A program made the position numbers and the translations under genes. From positions 2,680,001 through 2,744,000 of the forward strand of contig NZ_CP007739.1 in the NCBI RefSeq assembly GCF_000724485.1: 64,000 nt of DNA, read 5' to 3'. The stretch is from Bacillus methanolicus MGA3 (GTDB taxonomy: Bacteria > Bacillota > Bacilli > Bacillales > Cytobacillaceae). A model generated the notes under the pieces. That model did not search any database and was not told where the DNA came from. It saw only the letters and a program-made list of their open reading frames with translations. Numbering within the stretch: position 1 is the stretch's first letter; every line of letters begins with the position of its first letter. Shown piece after piece: positions 9,885 through 18,133 of the stretch.

Positions 9885-10025
9885 TCTTTTTTCCTCCTAA
9901 CTTCGTTCCATATATTGCAATGATAATTATTCAATTAGTTATTATAAATCCATTCTCCCTTAAATGCTTTAAATATATGATTAAAAGATATTTTTCCCTG
10001 CAAGGGCACAAATATCCATTCAAAC

Positions 10026-10733
10026 TTATAAATTTCTTGTGAGAAGGTAGCCTATTAAGATGAAAAAGCCTGTCATTGCAATAGCAATCACAAACATACA
10101 AAGAGCCACTTTTCTCCCCGCTATAAAAAACTCTTCCATGTCTCTGTATTTTTTTGTTAATGGATGGGACACAATGATTTTTTCCCAAACGACGGAAAGC
10201 CATATATGCATCATGAACATAAATCCAATCAACACCAATCCCTTTATCCATAACGGAGGAATAACAAGGATCCCTGCTGCTGTAACAGATATCATTTGAA
10301 AATAAGTAGCCGAATAACGATTGTTTCTCAGAAAAACTTTTATAAATAGCTCAATGAATGCTTTTTCAGCTGTACGATTTTGAAAAATTCTAGCTGATTT
10401 TCGAAATAGAAAAGGTTTGCTTCGAACTGGCCGCGAAATTTTTTCAATATCCGGTGACAATTCGAATATTAGCTGAATATATTTCATTTTTTCATCCTCT
10501 TCTATTTCCAGTTCATGTTCAAACCTAGAAGTCCTATGTAAAGGCCGGTAATATAACATGAGAGAACCAATGAGAAAGGAACTAGCAGCAAATAGAATTG
10601 GAACAAATTGGCTTTCTAACCAAAACGAAATCAAAAACTGGGTGCACCAGTTGAGCAGAATAAAAATCAATAATCCAAAAAGATATCTCAGCCGCTTCCG
10701 TTCTGTGTATCGCAGTTTAAATTTTAATGCCAT
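10026..10733 (-). pseudogene. ythQ: EcsB-like ABC transporter permease, C-terminal part (split ythQ)
   Basis: This 235-codon frame encodes at least four hydrophobic segments (about residues 17-55 and 150-232) plus a cytoplasmic loop with LSPDIEKISRP. It is in exactly the same frame as the ORF ending at 10746. Only TAA and four sense codons (Lys-Trp-Phe-Ile) separate that ORF's last codon from this Met. No ribosome binding site precedes ATG 10733. Joined, the two parts make a ~388-residue EcsB-type permease, the length expected for YthQ. A nonsense mutation, or a sequencing error, is the simplest reading. Confidence 0.75.
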
Positions 10734-10745
10734 AATAAACCATTT

Positions 10746-11189
10746 TTAAATTACAAAAAAGATAAAATAAACAATAATTTGTGTCGCAGTAAAAGCAGAA
10801 TACTCAACGAAATACGGCAGCAAAATGAAAATAACAATTCCGACGGCCACACCCTGAAAGATTAGAGAATAAACGTATCCCCATTTTTTCATTCTGAGAA
10901 ATAGCTTCTGATGCTTTATTAAAAAGACCTTATCTGCCTCTTGAACAAACGTGCGGTAATTTCCTGCCCAGCATAAAAGATAACTGAGAAAAAAAGCAAT
11001 ATTTAATGGCATCTTTTCCATCCAGCCAGGCAGTTCCACCCACCACGAACGGTAAATAAATATGAAGATAACAAATGATGGAATGATCAGATAGAGAAGG
11101 ATTGTCCAATCAGCAATAGAACGTATGACGCCATATTGGAACTTCCATTCTTTTATCAACCGGGAGAAAAATAGATGATGCCCTCTCAT
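10746..11189 (-). pseudogene. ythQ: EcsB-like ABC transporter permease, N-terminal part (split ythQ)
   Basis: This 147-codon frame starts at ATG 11189, which overlaps the stop of the ATPase gene by four bases (ATGA), so translation is coupled. It contains four predicted membrane helices (about 27-47, 60-75, 105-122, 128-147) and then stops at TAA 10746-10748 inside a hydrophobic run. It is the front part of the permease continued in frame downstream. Unless the stop is read through or is an assembly error, the transporter is probably inactive. Confidence 0.75.
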
Positions 11190-11896
11190 TTGTATGACCC
11201 TTCCGCAATCAAATGAAAGCAGTCAAATAGTGATCCGTGCGGAAGCCCGCACTGTTTGCGAATATCCGTGAGATTGCCTTGTGCTGTGAGCCGTCCATTA
11301 TTCACTTGCAAAAACCGGTCACATATTTTCTCGGCAGTATCCAAGACGTGGGTGGACATTAAAATTCCTGCACCGCGCTCCCTTTCTCTTTCGAGGAATG
11401 TCAAAAATAATTTCATAGCGTGTGGATCCAGCCCGATAAACGGTTCGTCAATGATATAGATTGATGGGTTTGCAATAAGAGCAAGGATCAGCATTGCTTT
11501 TTGCTGCATTCCTTTTGAAAACGTTACAGGCAATTTATGTGCATGATCAGACAGTTTAAAAAGCTCTAATAGCTCTGTTGCCCGTGCTTTAAATTTATTA
11601 TCATCCAATTTTTCAACTGCTGAAACAAAATCAAGATGCTCCCAAAGAGTAAGTTCGTCATAAAAAATCGGCCTTTCCGGAACATAAGAATACTTTATTC
11701 CTTCCCGGAATTCGACCTTTCCTTCCACATATTCCATTAGTCCGAGAATCGTTTTAATCGATGTGCTTTTTCCTGCTCCATTCGGGCCTATCAGTCCGAC
11801 TAACTCTCCTGAATCAATTGAAAAGCTGATATCACAAATAACAGGTTTATTTTCATCATACCCAGCTTTTTTTATATCAACATGCAATAGACTCAT
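11186..11896 (-). CDS. ythP: ABC transporter ATP-binding protein, EcsA-like (YthP)
   Basis: The 236-residue nucleotide-binding subunit has Walker A GPNGAGKS (37-44), a divergent signature FSKGMQQK in place of LSGGQ, Walker B IYIIDEPFIGLD and the H-loop STHVLD. The divergent signature is typical of EcsA-type exporters. ATG 11896 is chosen because GGAGGG lies six bases upstream; the in-frame GTG at 11902 directly abuts that site. Its partner permease downstream is interrupted, which questions whether the transporter works. Substrate unknown. Confidence 0.87.
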   Translation of the reverse strand: MSLLHVDIKKAGYDENKPVICDISFSIDSGELVGLIGPNGAGKSTSIKTILGLMEYVEGKVEFREGIKYSYVPERPIFYDELTLWEHLDFVSAVEKLDDNKFKARATELLELFKLSDHAHKLPVTFSKGMQQKAMLILALIANPSIYIIDEPFIGLDPHAMKLFLTFLERERERGAGILMSTHVLDTAEKICDRFLQVNNGRLTAQGNLTDIRKQCGLPHGSLFDCFHLIAEGSYK

Positions 11897-11949
11897 TTTC
11901 ACCCCTCCACTTATATACGGATAAAAGTGGAAAAGGTTTACTTTTTTTA

Positions 11950-11980
11950 ATGGAAGGAGTCAGACCCTTATGAGTCAGCC
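11950..11980 (-). repeat. Half copy of the GGCTG-family palindrome at the end of the M48 remnant
   Basis: On the minus strand the segment reads AGGCTGACTCATAAGGGTC, matching the left arm of the dispersed palindrome, but no matching right arm follows. It begins right after the stop codon of the truncated peptidase frame. Confidence 0.6.
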
Positions 11981-11983
11981 TCT

Positions 11984-12184
11984 CTAAAATTCTTTTTTCA
12001 TTTTAATAACTCCAAATTCGTGTGCCAGAACAAATAAGACTTCTTTTTCCGCATCTCTTTTGATCAGTTCTAAGATGCCTGAATATAGAACAACTACATT
12101 GCGCCGAAAAAAACGCGTTGCGAAAGCATTTAAAATTCCTTCAGACTCGACAATGTATATGTCTGGTATATTTGTCAGGCCCAT
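11984..12184 (-). pseudogene. Remnant of an M48-family metallopeptidase
   Basis: The 66-codon frame encodes a segment resembling the catalytic region of M48 (HtpX/Ste24-like) proteases, ending AEKEVLFVLAHEFGVIK. Intact family members carry HExxH here (HELGH); this copy has lost the second zinc-ligand His (HEFGV) and stops 13 residues later. Upstream, a TAA lies five codons before the only ATG and no signal or membrane region is present. Both ends are therefore missing, and the 3' break coincides with a copy of the GGCTG palindrome. Confidence 0.65.
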
Positions 12185-12520
12185 ATATATACAATTTTAA
12201 CATTCTAGAAAACTGGAAAATTGCTACAGCATCAATCATCATAATAGCCAGGCTTCTCCCATACGTTATAGTACGTACTTAAAAAAGGGGGGATCAATGG
12301 ATATTAATATTTTGTAAATTTGTACTTAGCGGTAGAAATTATCTGAAAATATGGGTAAAATGTAAACTAAGTTAGGGACATCTTAGATTTACCGGACATG
12401 GTAAAGAAAAGGGGTTGTCTGAGGAAAAGAAAACTACATAGCTTGAAGACAAGTTTCTTCATGGGAAAGTCGGTTGCAGGAATATGCCAAAGGTTTGAAA
12501 AAAGGATAGGGAGTGGTTTT
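12185..12520. other. Gene-free region upstream of ytzE
   Basis: No gene is supported in these 336 bases. A strong ribosome-binding-like AAAGGGGGGATCA precedes an ATG at 12297, but this opens only six codons before TAA. It may be a leftover start of a lost gene. A GTACGTAC palindrome lies just upstream (about 12270). Confidence 0.5.
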
Positions 12521-12742
12521 TTGAAACCTTCAACTAACCGAATGTTAAACCGTATCAAATCCGTCTACTTGTATATTTTGAACAATGGAACTGTAACGAC
12601 TCAAGATCTTGTGGAAGAATTTGGTATAACTCCTCGTACCATCCAAAGAGATTTGAATGTCCTGGCTTATAATGACTTAGTGATAAGTCCCAGCCGCGGC
12701 AAATGGACAACAACACAGAAGAAGATAAAAATGACATCGTAA
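12521..12742 (+). CDS. ytzE: DeoR-type HTH regulator, short form (YtzE)
   Basis: A 73-residue protein that is essentially one winged helix-turn-helix: VTTQDLVEEFGITPRTIQRD is followed by a wing with PSRGKW. It lacks the sugar-phosphate sensing domain of full DeoR proteins. The start is TTG 12521 with GGGAGTGG about five bases upstream. An in-frame ATG 41 codons earlier would add a basic, unrelated extension and was rejected. Corresponds to ytzE of B. subtilis; targets unknown. Confidence 0.8.
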   Translation: MKPSTNRMLNRIKSVYLYILNNGTVTTQDLVEEFGITPRTIQRDLNVLAYNDLVISPSRGKWTTTQKKIKMTS

Positions 12743-12768
12743 ATAATTGCATTATGATAGAAAATTGA

Positions 12769-12824
12769 AGGAACTGGCCAAAAAGAATTCTTCGTTTTAC
12801 CATCATGGCCAGTTCCTATTTTGT
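12769..12824 (+). terminator. Terminator-like stem-loop downstream of ytzE
   Basis: AGGAACTGGCC (12769-12779) pairs perfectly with GGCCAGTTCCT (12807-12817) across a 27-base loop. ATTTTGTTT follows on the plus strand. Confidence 0.6.
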
Positions 12825-12905
12825 TTACTATTAATATTTTTTCAATAGCAGCACTTTCCGATGAATTTGGCTCATAAACAAATTAAAGGCAGCCAAAAAA
12901 GTTCT

Positions 12906-13625
12906 TTATTGAGATTGATATTCCTTTAATTTCTGCAGTTCTTCATCTGTCAGCTCACGGTATTCTCCTAATTCAAGAGTCTCATCCAGCTTTAAAGGGC
13001 CCATAGATATTCTCTTTAAATAAATGACTCTTTTCCCAACGGCCTGAAACATTCTTTTGACTTGATGAAACTTTCCTTCCGTAATCGTTAATTCAATATC
13101 TGAAGTTAAACCAGACTTTAATATTTTTAATTCCCCGGGTTTCGTTTTATACCCGTCATCAAGAGTGACACCGTTTTTAAATGCTTCTATATCCCGTTCC
13201 GTTACCTCCCCGTCAATCACAGCAAAATATGTTTTAGGAACATGCTTTTTCGGCGATAACAGTCGATGTGCAAGCTGTCCATCATTCGTTATTAATAAAA
13301 GCCCTTCCGTATCCTTATCAAGCCTTCCGACCGGAAAAGGATCGAAGACAAGATCTTCTATTTCTAACAGGTCAATAACCGTTTCATCTTGATGATCTTC
13401 TGTTGCCGACACAACACCAGGCGGCTTATTCATCATTAAATAGATAAACTCTTTATATTCAACGGTCTCACCATTTAATGTCACGACATCATTTTCGGGG
13501 TCAACCTGTTGTTTGGCATCTTTTACAATTTGGCCGTTTACTCTAACAGCCCCGTCCTTTAATATTTTTTTTACTTCTTTTCTGCTGCCAAATCCTAAAT
13601 TTGCTAACATTTTATCGATTCTCAT
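12906..13625 (-). CDS. ytzG: RsuA/RluB-family rRNA pseudouridine synthase (YtzG-like)
   Basis: The 239-residue enzyme has an N-terminal S4 RNA-binding domain (MRIDKMLANLGFGSR to about 60). A pseudouridine synthase domain follows, with catalytic Asp103 in GRLDKDTEGLLL and a C-terminal EGKFHQVKRMF motif typical of RsuA/RluE-type enzymes. It likely modifies one uridine in 16S or 23S rRNA. ATG 13625 follows GAGGTGGAGA; the frame extends ten codons upstream without a better start. Confidence 0.88.
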   Translation of the reverse strand: MRIDKMLANLGFGSRKEVKKILKDGAVRVNGQIVKDAKQQVDPENDVVTLNGETVEYKEFIYLMMNKPPGVVSATEDHQDETVIDLLEIEDLVFDPFPVGRLDKDTEGLLLITNDGQLAHRLLSPKKHVPKTYFAVIDGEVTERDIEAFKNGVTLDDGYKTKPGELKILKSGLTSDIELTITEGKFHQVKRMFQAVGKRVIYLKRISMGPLKLDETLELGEYRELTDEELQKLKEYQSQ

Positions 13626-13813
13626 TCTCCACCTCGCAGAAAATAAATCGCCCATTTAACTCTCACCTCTTCAGGCGGAGTTAACAAACTTATATTAACA
13701 AGGAAACAACTGATAATTCACCTTATGTGGGCATCTGTCCGTTGCCTTTCATTGTATAATCCATAGACTGATACCGTAGTTTTCTAAAAAAATTAATTAG
13801 GAGTGTGTGCTGA

Positions 13814-14011
13814 ATGGATTATTATTATCGACAGCAAGGAACTGGTTTCCCCCAACCGGGATTTCAAGGATGGCAGGATATCAACCGTCGCCTAGACAGG
13901 TTAGACCGCAGGGTCGACAGGCTTAGCCAGCAAGTTGACCAAATAAACCGCCGACTTGACCGGATCGAACGCCGACTAGGAATCAGGGAAGAAGAATACT
14001 ATCATTACTAG
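13814..14011 (+). CDS. Small heptad-repeat protein with Tyr-rich ends
   Basis: The start at ATG 13814 follows TTAGGAGTGTGTGCTGA. The 65-residue product begins MDYYYRQQG and ends EEYYHY. The middle 35 residues are a regular Arg/Asp-rich coiled-coil repeat, with INRRLDRLDRRVDRL and INRRLDRIERRLG units separated by SQQVDQ. It has no signal or membrane segment. I do not recognise the family; a short structural or spore protein is possible but unsupported. A convergent terminator follows. Confidence 0.65.
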   Translation: MDYYYRQQGTGFPQPGFQGWQDINRRLDRLDRRVDRLSQQVDQINRRLDRIERRLGIREEEYYHY

Positions 14012-14016
14012 AATAT

Positions 14017-14060
14017 AAGAAGAAGGTCTCGCCTAAAAGCGGGACCCTTCTTCTTTTTTA
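14017..14060. terminator. Convergent terminator overlapping the ytgP 3' end
   Basis: AAGAAGAAGG...CGC pairs with GCG...CCTTCTTCTT, followed by TTTTTTAA on the plus strand. The TAG stop of ytgP (14033-14035) lies in the loop, so the hairpin serves both converging genes. Confidence 0.75.
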
Positions 14061-15691
14061 ATTGGAAGACGAAGTTTTCTCTTTAAATTATCAATTCTGC
14101 TGCCAAACAATACATAAACGAGTTTTGTTCTGTGGCCTAAATAAAAGAATACTGCTGCCCCAATTGCTGCACAAATGATTACAATTAGAAGAGACTGAAA
14201 TCTTGTTTCCGGAGACAAAATCAAAACCAAGAAAAGATAGACAAGTTTTGTTGAAATATACATAATGGCCGTAAAAATAACGATAAGCATGCTGCGTCTG
14301 GCCACAAGCCGAAACGGGTAACGAGCAAAATATCTAATAACAAACATGTTAATGATAATAGCCCCGGTATAGCCAAGTGCCGTTGCTAATACAGCTCCCT
14401 GCGTCTCCATTAATTTTATAAGCGGAATGTTTAAACTTAATTTTATCAATAAGCCAACAAGCAAACTTAATACTGTGAAGCGCTGCTCATTAATTCCTTG
14501 CAAAATCGCTGCAGTAACTTGATAAAGAGCAAATAAAAGCGCAACCGGAGCATACGATTTTAACACCTCTGTTCCAAGAACCGCATGTCCGTAAAAAAGA
14601 GTGTAGACCGGCTCTGCCAAGAGCGAAAGGCCGATAACGGCAGGCAACGTTAAAAAGAGAAGCACTTGAAGTGTTTGATCAAGCTGGCGGTTCAGGCTGC
14701 TCCAGTCTTCTTCCACAAACGCTTTCGTAATGCTTGGAACTAATGTTAAAGAAAAACCAGTAGCCAGAGAAACCGGGATAATCACCAGCTTGTGCGATTG
14801 GAAATTAAGAACAGAAAATGCCGACACTGCATGATTCTTATCTATTCCAAGTGACAGCATTGCCCTAGTGAATGTCAGCTGATCGATAAATTGGAACAAA
14901 GGATTGGCGATACCGACAAGAACAAACGGAGCAGCATACGTTAATATTTCTTTATACATTTCTCCTAAAGAAATAGACATCGTACCCTTATCCTGTTCAA
15001 GCAACTTGTCCAAATGAGGTTTTCGTTTAAACCAGTACCAAGCTAAAACAGCCAAACTTCCGATTGCTCCGATAAAAGCTGCAAATGTTGCCACACTGAC
15101 AGCCGTTACTAAGCTTCCATTTAAAACATTTAAAACAATATAAGCTCCAACCAATAGGAAAACAATTCGAACAATCTGTTCAACAACCTGTGAGACAGCG
15201 GATGGGCCCATTGATTGATGTCCTTGGAAAAATCCGCGGATCAAACTCATAAATGGAACAACGATTAATGCAAAACTTACGGCTCTTATAACTATAGTAA
15301 CATCTGCTACACTTATGTTATCTGCACCTGAAGAACTTCCTTTATCACTCAACATAATCTCTGAAAGAAAGGGTGCGGAAAAATAAAGTATTAAAAATGA
15401 TACAATTCCGCTAGCCAACATGACAATGAGTCCGGATTTAAAAAGCTTTCTCCCTACACCATACTCTCCAAGAGCATTATATTTTGATATAAACTTGGAA
15501 ACAGCAAGCGGAACACCTGCTGTAGCAATGCTTATAAAAATCGTATAGGGTACATAAGAAAATTGATAAAGTGCAGTCCCATGTTCTTTTACAATCGCAT
15601 AAAACGGAATAACATAAAAAAGGCCAAGAACTTTCGAAATGATCGTTCCCAGTGTCAATATGAAGGTACCTCTTAACAGCTTTGATGACAT
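14033..15691 (-). CDS. murJ: MOP-superfamily lipid flippase, MurJ-like (YtgP)
   Basis: The 552-residue integral membrane protein has about 14 hydrophobic helices, in the polysaccharide_synt/MVIN pattern. Arg/Lys-rich loops are present, and the opening helix reads TFILTLGTIISKVLGLFYVIP. B. subtilis YtgP is an established lipid II flippase acting in peptidoglycan synthesis. This protein keeps its length and its genomic place between a pseudouridine synthase gene and ytfP, so the same role is inferred. ATG 15691 follows AGGAAGGGAATTAT. Confidence 0.88.
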   Translation of the reverse strand: MSSKLLRGTFILTLGTIISKVLGLFYVIPFYAIVKEHGTALYQFSYVPYTIFISIATAGVPLAVSKFISKYNALGEYGVGRKLFKSGLIVMLASGIVSFLILYFSAPFLSEIMLSDKGSSSGADNISVADVTIVIRAVSFALIVVPFMSLIRGFFQGHQSMGPSAVSQVVEQIVRIVFLLVGAYIVLNVLNGSLVTAVSVATFAAFIGAIGSLAVLAWYWFKRKPHLDKLLEQDKGTMSISLGEMYKEILTYAAPFVLVGIANPLFQFIDQLTFTRAMLSLGIDKNHAVSAFSVLNFQSHKLVIIPVSLATGFSLTLVPSITKAFVEEDWSSLNRQLDQTLQVLLFLTLPAVIGLSLLAEPVYTLFYGHAVLGTEVLKSYAPVALLFALYQVTAAILQGINEQRFTVLSLLVGLLIKLSLNIPLIKLMETQGAVLATALGYTGAIIINMFVIRYFARYPFRLVARRSMLIVIFTAIMYISTKLVYLFLVLILSPETRFQSLLIVIICAAIGAAVFFYLGHRTKLVYVLFGSRIDNLKRKLRLPIKKEEGSRF

Positions 15692-15950
15692 ATAATTCCC
15701 TTCCTAAAGTGAAAAATGATTCCGACATTTTATTTTATCATAAAGTCGAATGAAAGCTGAAATTTAACCTAATTTTCATATTTCCTTCACAACACCATAC
15801 AAGTAGTTTACCTTTCTTTTTTCCCGTTTGCTACCCGAAACATTCAAAAGTTCCCTCCCAGCAAGCAAAAAAATTTTCATTTTCAGGCTGTTTGGAAATG
15901 ATTTATAATATGAAAGTCTTTATAAGCGAACAGAGAAAAGTGGTGAAACA

Positions 15951-17228
15951 ATGAGTTTTGATGTGATCGTCATCGGTGGAGGCCCCTCCGGTTTAATGGC
16001 TGCGATTGCAGCCGGTGAGCAGGGTGCCAAAGTGCTGTTGATTGATAAAGGAGAAAAGCTGGGCAGAAAGCTGACAATTTCCGGAGGCGGCCGCTGTAAT
16101 GTGACAAACCGTCTCCCTGTTGAAGAAATTATTAAGCATATACCTGGAAACGGGCGCTTTTTATACAGTGCATTTTCAATTTTCAACAATGAAGATATTA
16201 TTTCTTTTTTCGAATCACTCGGTGTAAAGCTGAAAGAAGAAGACCACGGCAGAATGTTCCCGGTTAGTAATAAAGCGCAATCGGTAGTTGATGCTTTATT
16301 GAGAAAACTGTACGAATTGAAAGTTAAAATAAGAACAAATTCTCCGGTAAAAGACATCCACTTTGACAACGGAAAAACAGCAATTGTGGAATTAAAAAAC
16401 GAGGAAATGATAAAAGCGCGTTCGATTGTCATTGCAGTCGGCGGCAAATCGGTGCCTCAAACAGGTTCAACCGGTGACGGTTATGCCTGGGCCGAAAAAG
16501 CAGGACATACTATTACAAAACTATTCCCCACTGAAGTACCTGTCACATCATCAGAGCCTTTTATTCAGAAAAAAACGCTTCAAGGCCTTTCGTTGCGGGA
16601 TATTTCATTAAGCGTTCTAAATCCAAAAGGAAAACCTCTAATCACCCATCGCATGGATATGATCTTTACACATTTTGGAATCAGTGGACCGGCAGTTCTC
16701 CGGTGCAGCCAATTCGTCGTAAAAGCGATGGACAAATGGAATCTGCAGGAAGTTACAATGAGCCTTGATGCCCTCCCTGATATGAAGGAAGAAGAGCTTT
16801 TTCAGGAGATTGTAAAGCTAATAAAAGCGGAGCCAAAAAAAACGATAAAAAACACACTTAAAGGGCTGCTGCCGGAAAGGTTTCTTCTGTTTTTATTAGA
16901 AGAAAACAGTATTGATCCGGGATTACAGTGTGCTGCTGTCTCCCGTGAAAAACTTCGAATCTTTGCACAAAGCTGCAAACAGTTTAAATTTAAAGTAAAT
17001 GGGACTCTCCCTATTGAAAAAGCGTTCGTTACCGGCGGCGGAGTTTCCGTAAAAGAAATCGAACCGCAAACGATGGCTTCAAAAAAAATGCCCGGTCTTT
17101 ATTTTTGTGGGGAAATCCTTGATATTCACGGATACACTGGCGGTTATAATATCACAGCTGCACTTGTTACCGGCAGACTTGCCGGTCTCAATGCTGCCAT
17201 CCATGCTGTTAATGGGAACCGGCCTTAA
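15951..17228 (+). CDS. ytfP: HI0933-family FAD-dependent oxidoreductase (YtfP)
   Basis: The 425-residue flavoprotein has an N-terminal dinucleotide-binding motif [15 protein letters not shown] followed by [16 protein letters not shown], the hallmark of the HI0933/BaiN-like family. The C-terminal FAD contact is [16 protein letters not shown]. The family's physiological substrate is generally unknown. ATG 15951 follows GTGGTGAAACA; it is divergent from ytgP. The stop codon lies inside the loop of its own terminator. Confidence 0.85.
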   Translation: MSFDVIVIGGGPSGLMAAIAAGEQGAKVLLIDKGEKLGRKLTISGGGRCNVTNRLPVEEIIKHIPGNGRFLYSAFSIFNNEDIISFFESLGVKLKEEDHGRMFPVSNKAQSVVDALLRKLYELKVKIRTNSPVKDIHFDNGKTAIVELKNEEMIKARSIVIAVGGKSVPQTGSTGDGYAWAEKAGHTITKLFPTEVPVTSSEPFIQKKTLQGLSLRDISLSVLNPKGKPLITHRMDMIFTHFGISGPAVLRCSQFVVKAMDKWNLQEVTMSLDALPDMKEEELFQEIVKLIKAEPKKTIKNTLKGLLPERFLLFLLEENSIDPGLQCAAVSREKLRIFAQSCKQFKFKVNGTLPIEKAFVTGGGVSVKEIEPQTMASKKMPGLYFCGEILDIHGYTGGYNITAALVTGRLAGLNAAIHAVNGNRP

Positions 17229-17245
17229 AACTTGGCCGGTTTTTT
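17217..17245 (+). terminator. ytfP terminator
   Basis: AACCGGCC (17217-17224) pairs with GGCCGGTT (17234-17241), followed by a T-run. The ytfP stop codon is in the loop. Confidence 0.9.
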
Positions 17246-17383
17246 CAATCGGTTTTTAAAACCTAATGAGAATTGAGTAAAACCTTTCAGTGTCTTTAAT
17301 CCTGTCCAAGGTTTCCAATAGTGCAGGTGATTTCTTTCACCAAAATTTAAGTGATTTTTCCTAGGTTATCGATGATAACCTCA

Positions 17384-17566
17384 TCAAGTCCGATAAATCA
17401 CCATCGCAGAAAAACAGTAAATTTGTTCCTCTTCATCTTCTCTAATAACGGCAACATTGTATTTAATGTCTACAATTCTATGCTCATCCAATTGTTCCAG
17501 AAAGTAGTTCATTTCAACTTCCAAATCGGCTTCGTGTTCCTCATCAAACAGCTTAACTTGAATCAA
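17384..17566 (-). CDS. cse60: Sporulation protein Cse60
   Basis: A 60-residue acidic protein, MIQVKLFDEEHEADLEVEM at the start and EEQIYCFSAMVIYRT at the end, matching the small sigma-E-dependent protein Cse60 (YteV) of B. subtilis as I know it. The start is TTG 17566, with AAAGGGAGA seven bases upstream. Function is unknown beyond mother-cell expression. I could not see a convincing sigma-E promoter. A small palindrome, AGGTTATC/GATAACCT (17363-17381), lies just downstream. Confidence 0.82.
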   Translation of the reverse strand: MIQVKLFDEEHEADLEVEMNYFLEQLDEHRIVDIKYNVAVIREDEEEQIYCFSAMVIYRT

Positions 17567-17679
17567 CAGACTCTCCCTTTCAAAACTAAATTATCTGTTA
17601 TTTTATCCAATATTTAGAATTTTTATAATCAAATTAATGAATCCATCGGATTATTATTTTAAAATTCTAAAAATCAGAA

Positions 17680-17737
17680 TTTACAATTTTTTCAGAAATT
17701 ATTATAATAAAAGTTATATCAATTAATTCTTTAGAAT
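17680..17737 (+). promoter_or_regulatory. Sigma-A promoter and ATTCT/AGAAT inverted repeats of the DUF485-symporter operon
   Basis: TTTACA (17680-17685), 17 bases, then TATAAT (17703-17708) form a near-consensus promoter. ATTCT-N7-AGAAT (17664-17680) touches the -35 box, and ATTCTTTAGAAT (17726-17737) lies about 18 bases below the -10. Both are candidate operator half-site pairs of an unidentified regulator. Confidence 0.7.
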
Positions 17738-17768
17738 AAAGGAATTTATTTTAAAAGGGGGAACTTTA

Positions 17769-18110
17769 ATGGCTGTTAAGATAAGTGCTTTAAACCAATC
17801 TAAGCAAACTCAAAATGCTTCATCATTGAACTACTCTGAAATGGCTCAATCTACTTCCTTTAAACACCTTCTAAGAAAAAAACGAAATTTTATTCTACCA
17901 TTTTCTTTATTCTTCCTGGCCTTTTATTTTACTCTTCCAATTTTAACCGCTTACTCTGACATCTTAAACACTCCGGCACTTGGCCCGATTAGTTGGGCTT
18001 GGGTATTTGCTTTTGCACAATTTATTATGACTTGGACCCTTTGCATAATTTACACAAAGAAGTCTACTGAATTTGACAAAATCGTTGAAGAAATTATTGA
18101 AGAAAATTAA
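17769..18110 (+). CDS. DUF485 membrane protein, partner of acetate-type symporter
   Basis: A 113-residue protein with two hydrophobic segments (about 42-62 and 74-98) after a polar N-terminus, ending in an acidic tail. DUF485 proteins are regularly encoded just before cation:acetate symporters (YjcH-ActP in E. coli, YwcB-YwcA in Bacillus), as here with 23 bases between genes. ATG 17769 follows AGGGGGAACTTTA. A role as small accessory subunit is inferred from context. Confidence 0.83.
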   Translation: MAVKISALNQSKQTQNASSLNYSEMAQSTSFKHLLRKKRNFILPFSLFFLAFYFTLPILTAYSDILNTPALGPISWAWVFAFAQFIMTWTLCIIYTKKSTEFDKIVEEIIEEN

Positions 18111-18133
18111 AAATAAAAGGGGAAATTAGATTA

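Noticed and set aside
12398..12520. N-terminal extension of ytzE to an upstream ATG
   Set aside because: The extension is basic and unrelated, while TTG 12521 has a good ribosome binding site and gives the family length.
15920..16447. Long open frame (175 codons) antisense to ytfP
   Set aside because: It mirrors a well-supported coding frame, and has Ser/Pro-rich low-information sequence and no ribosome binding site.
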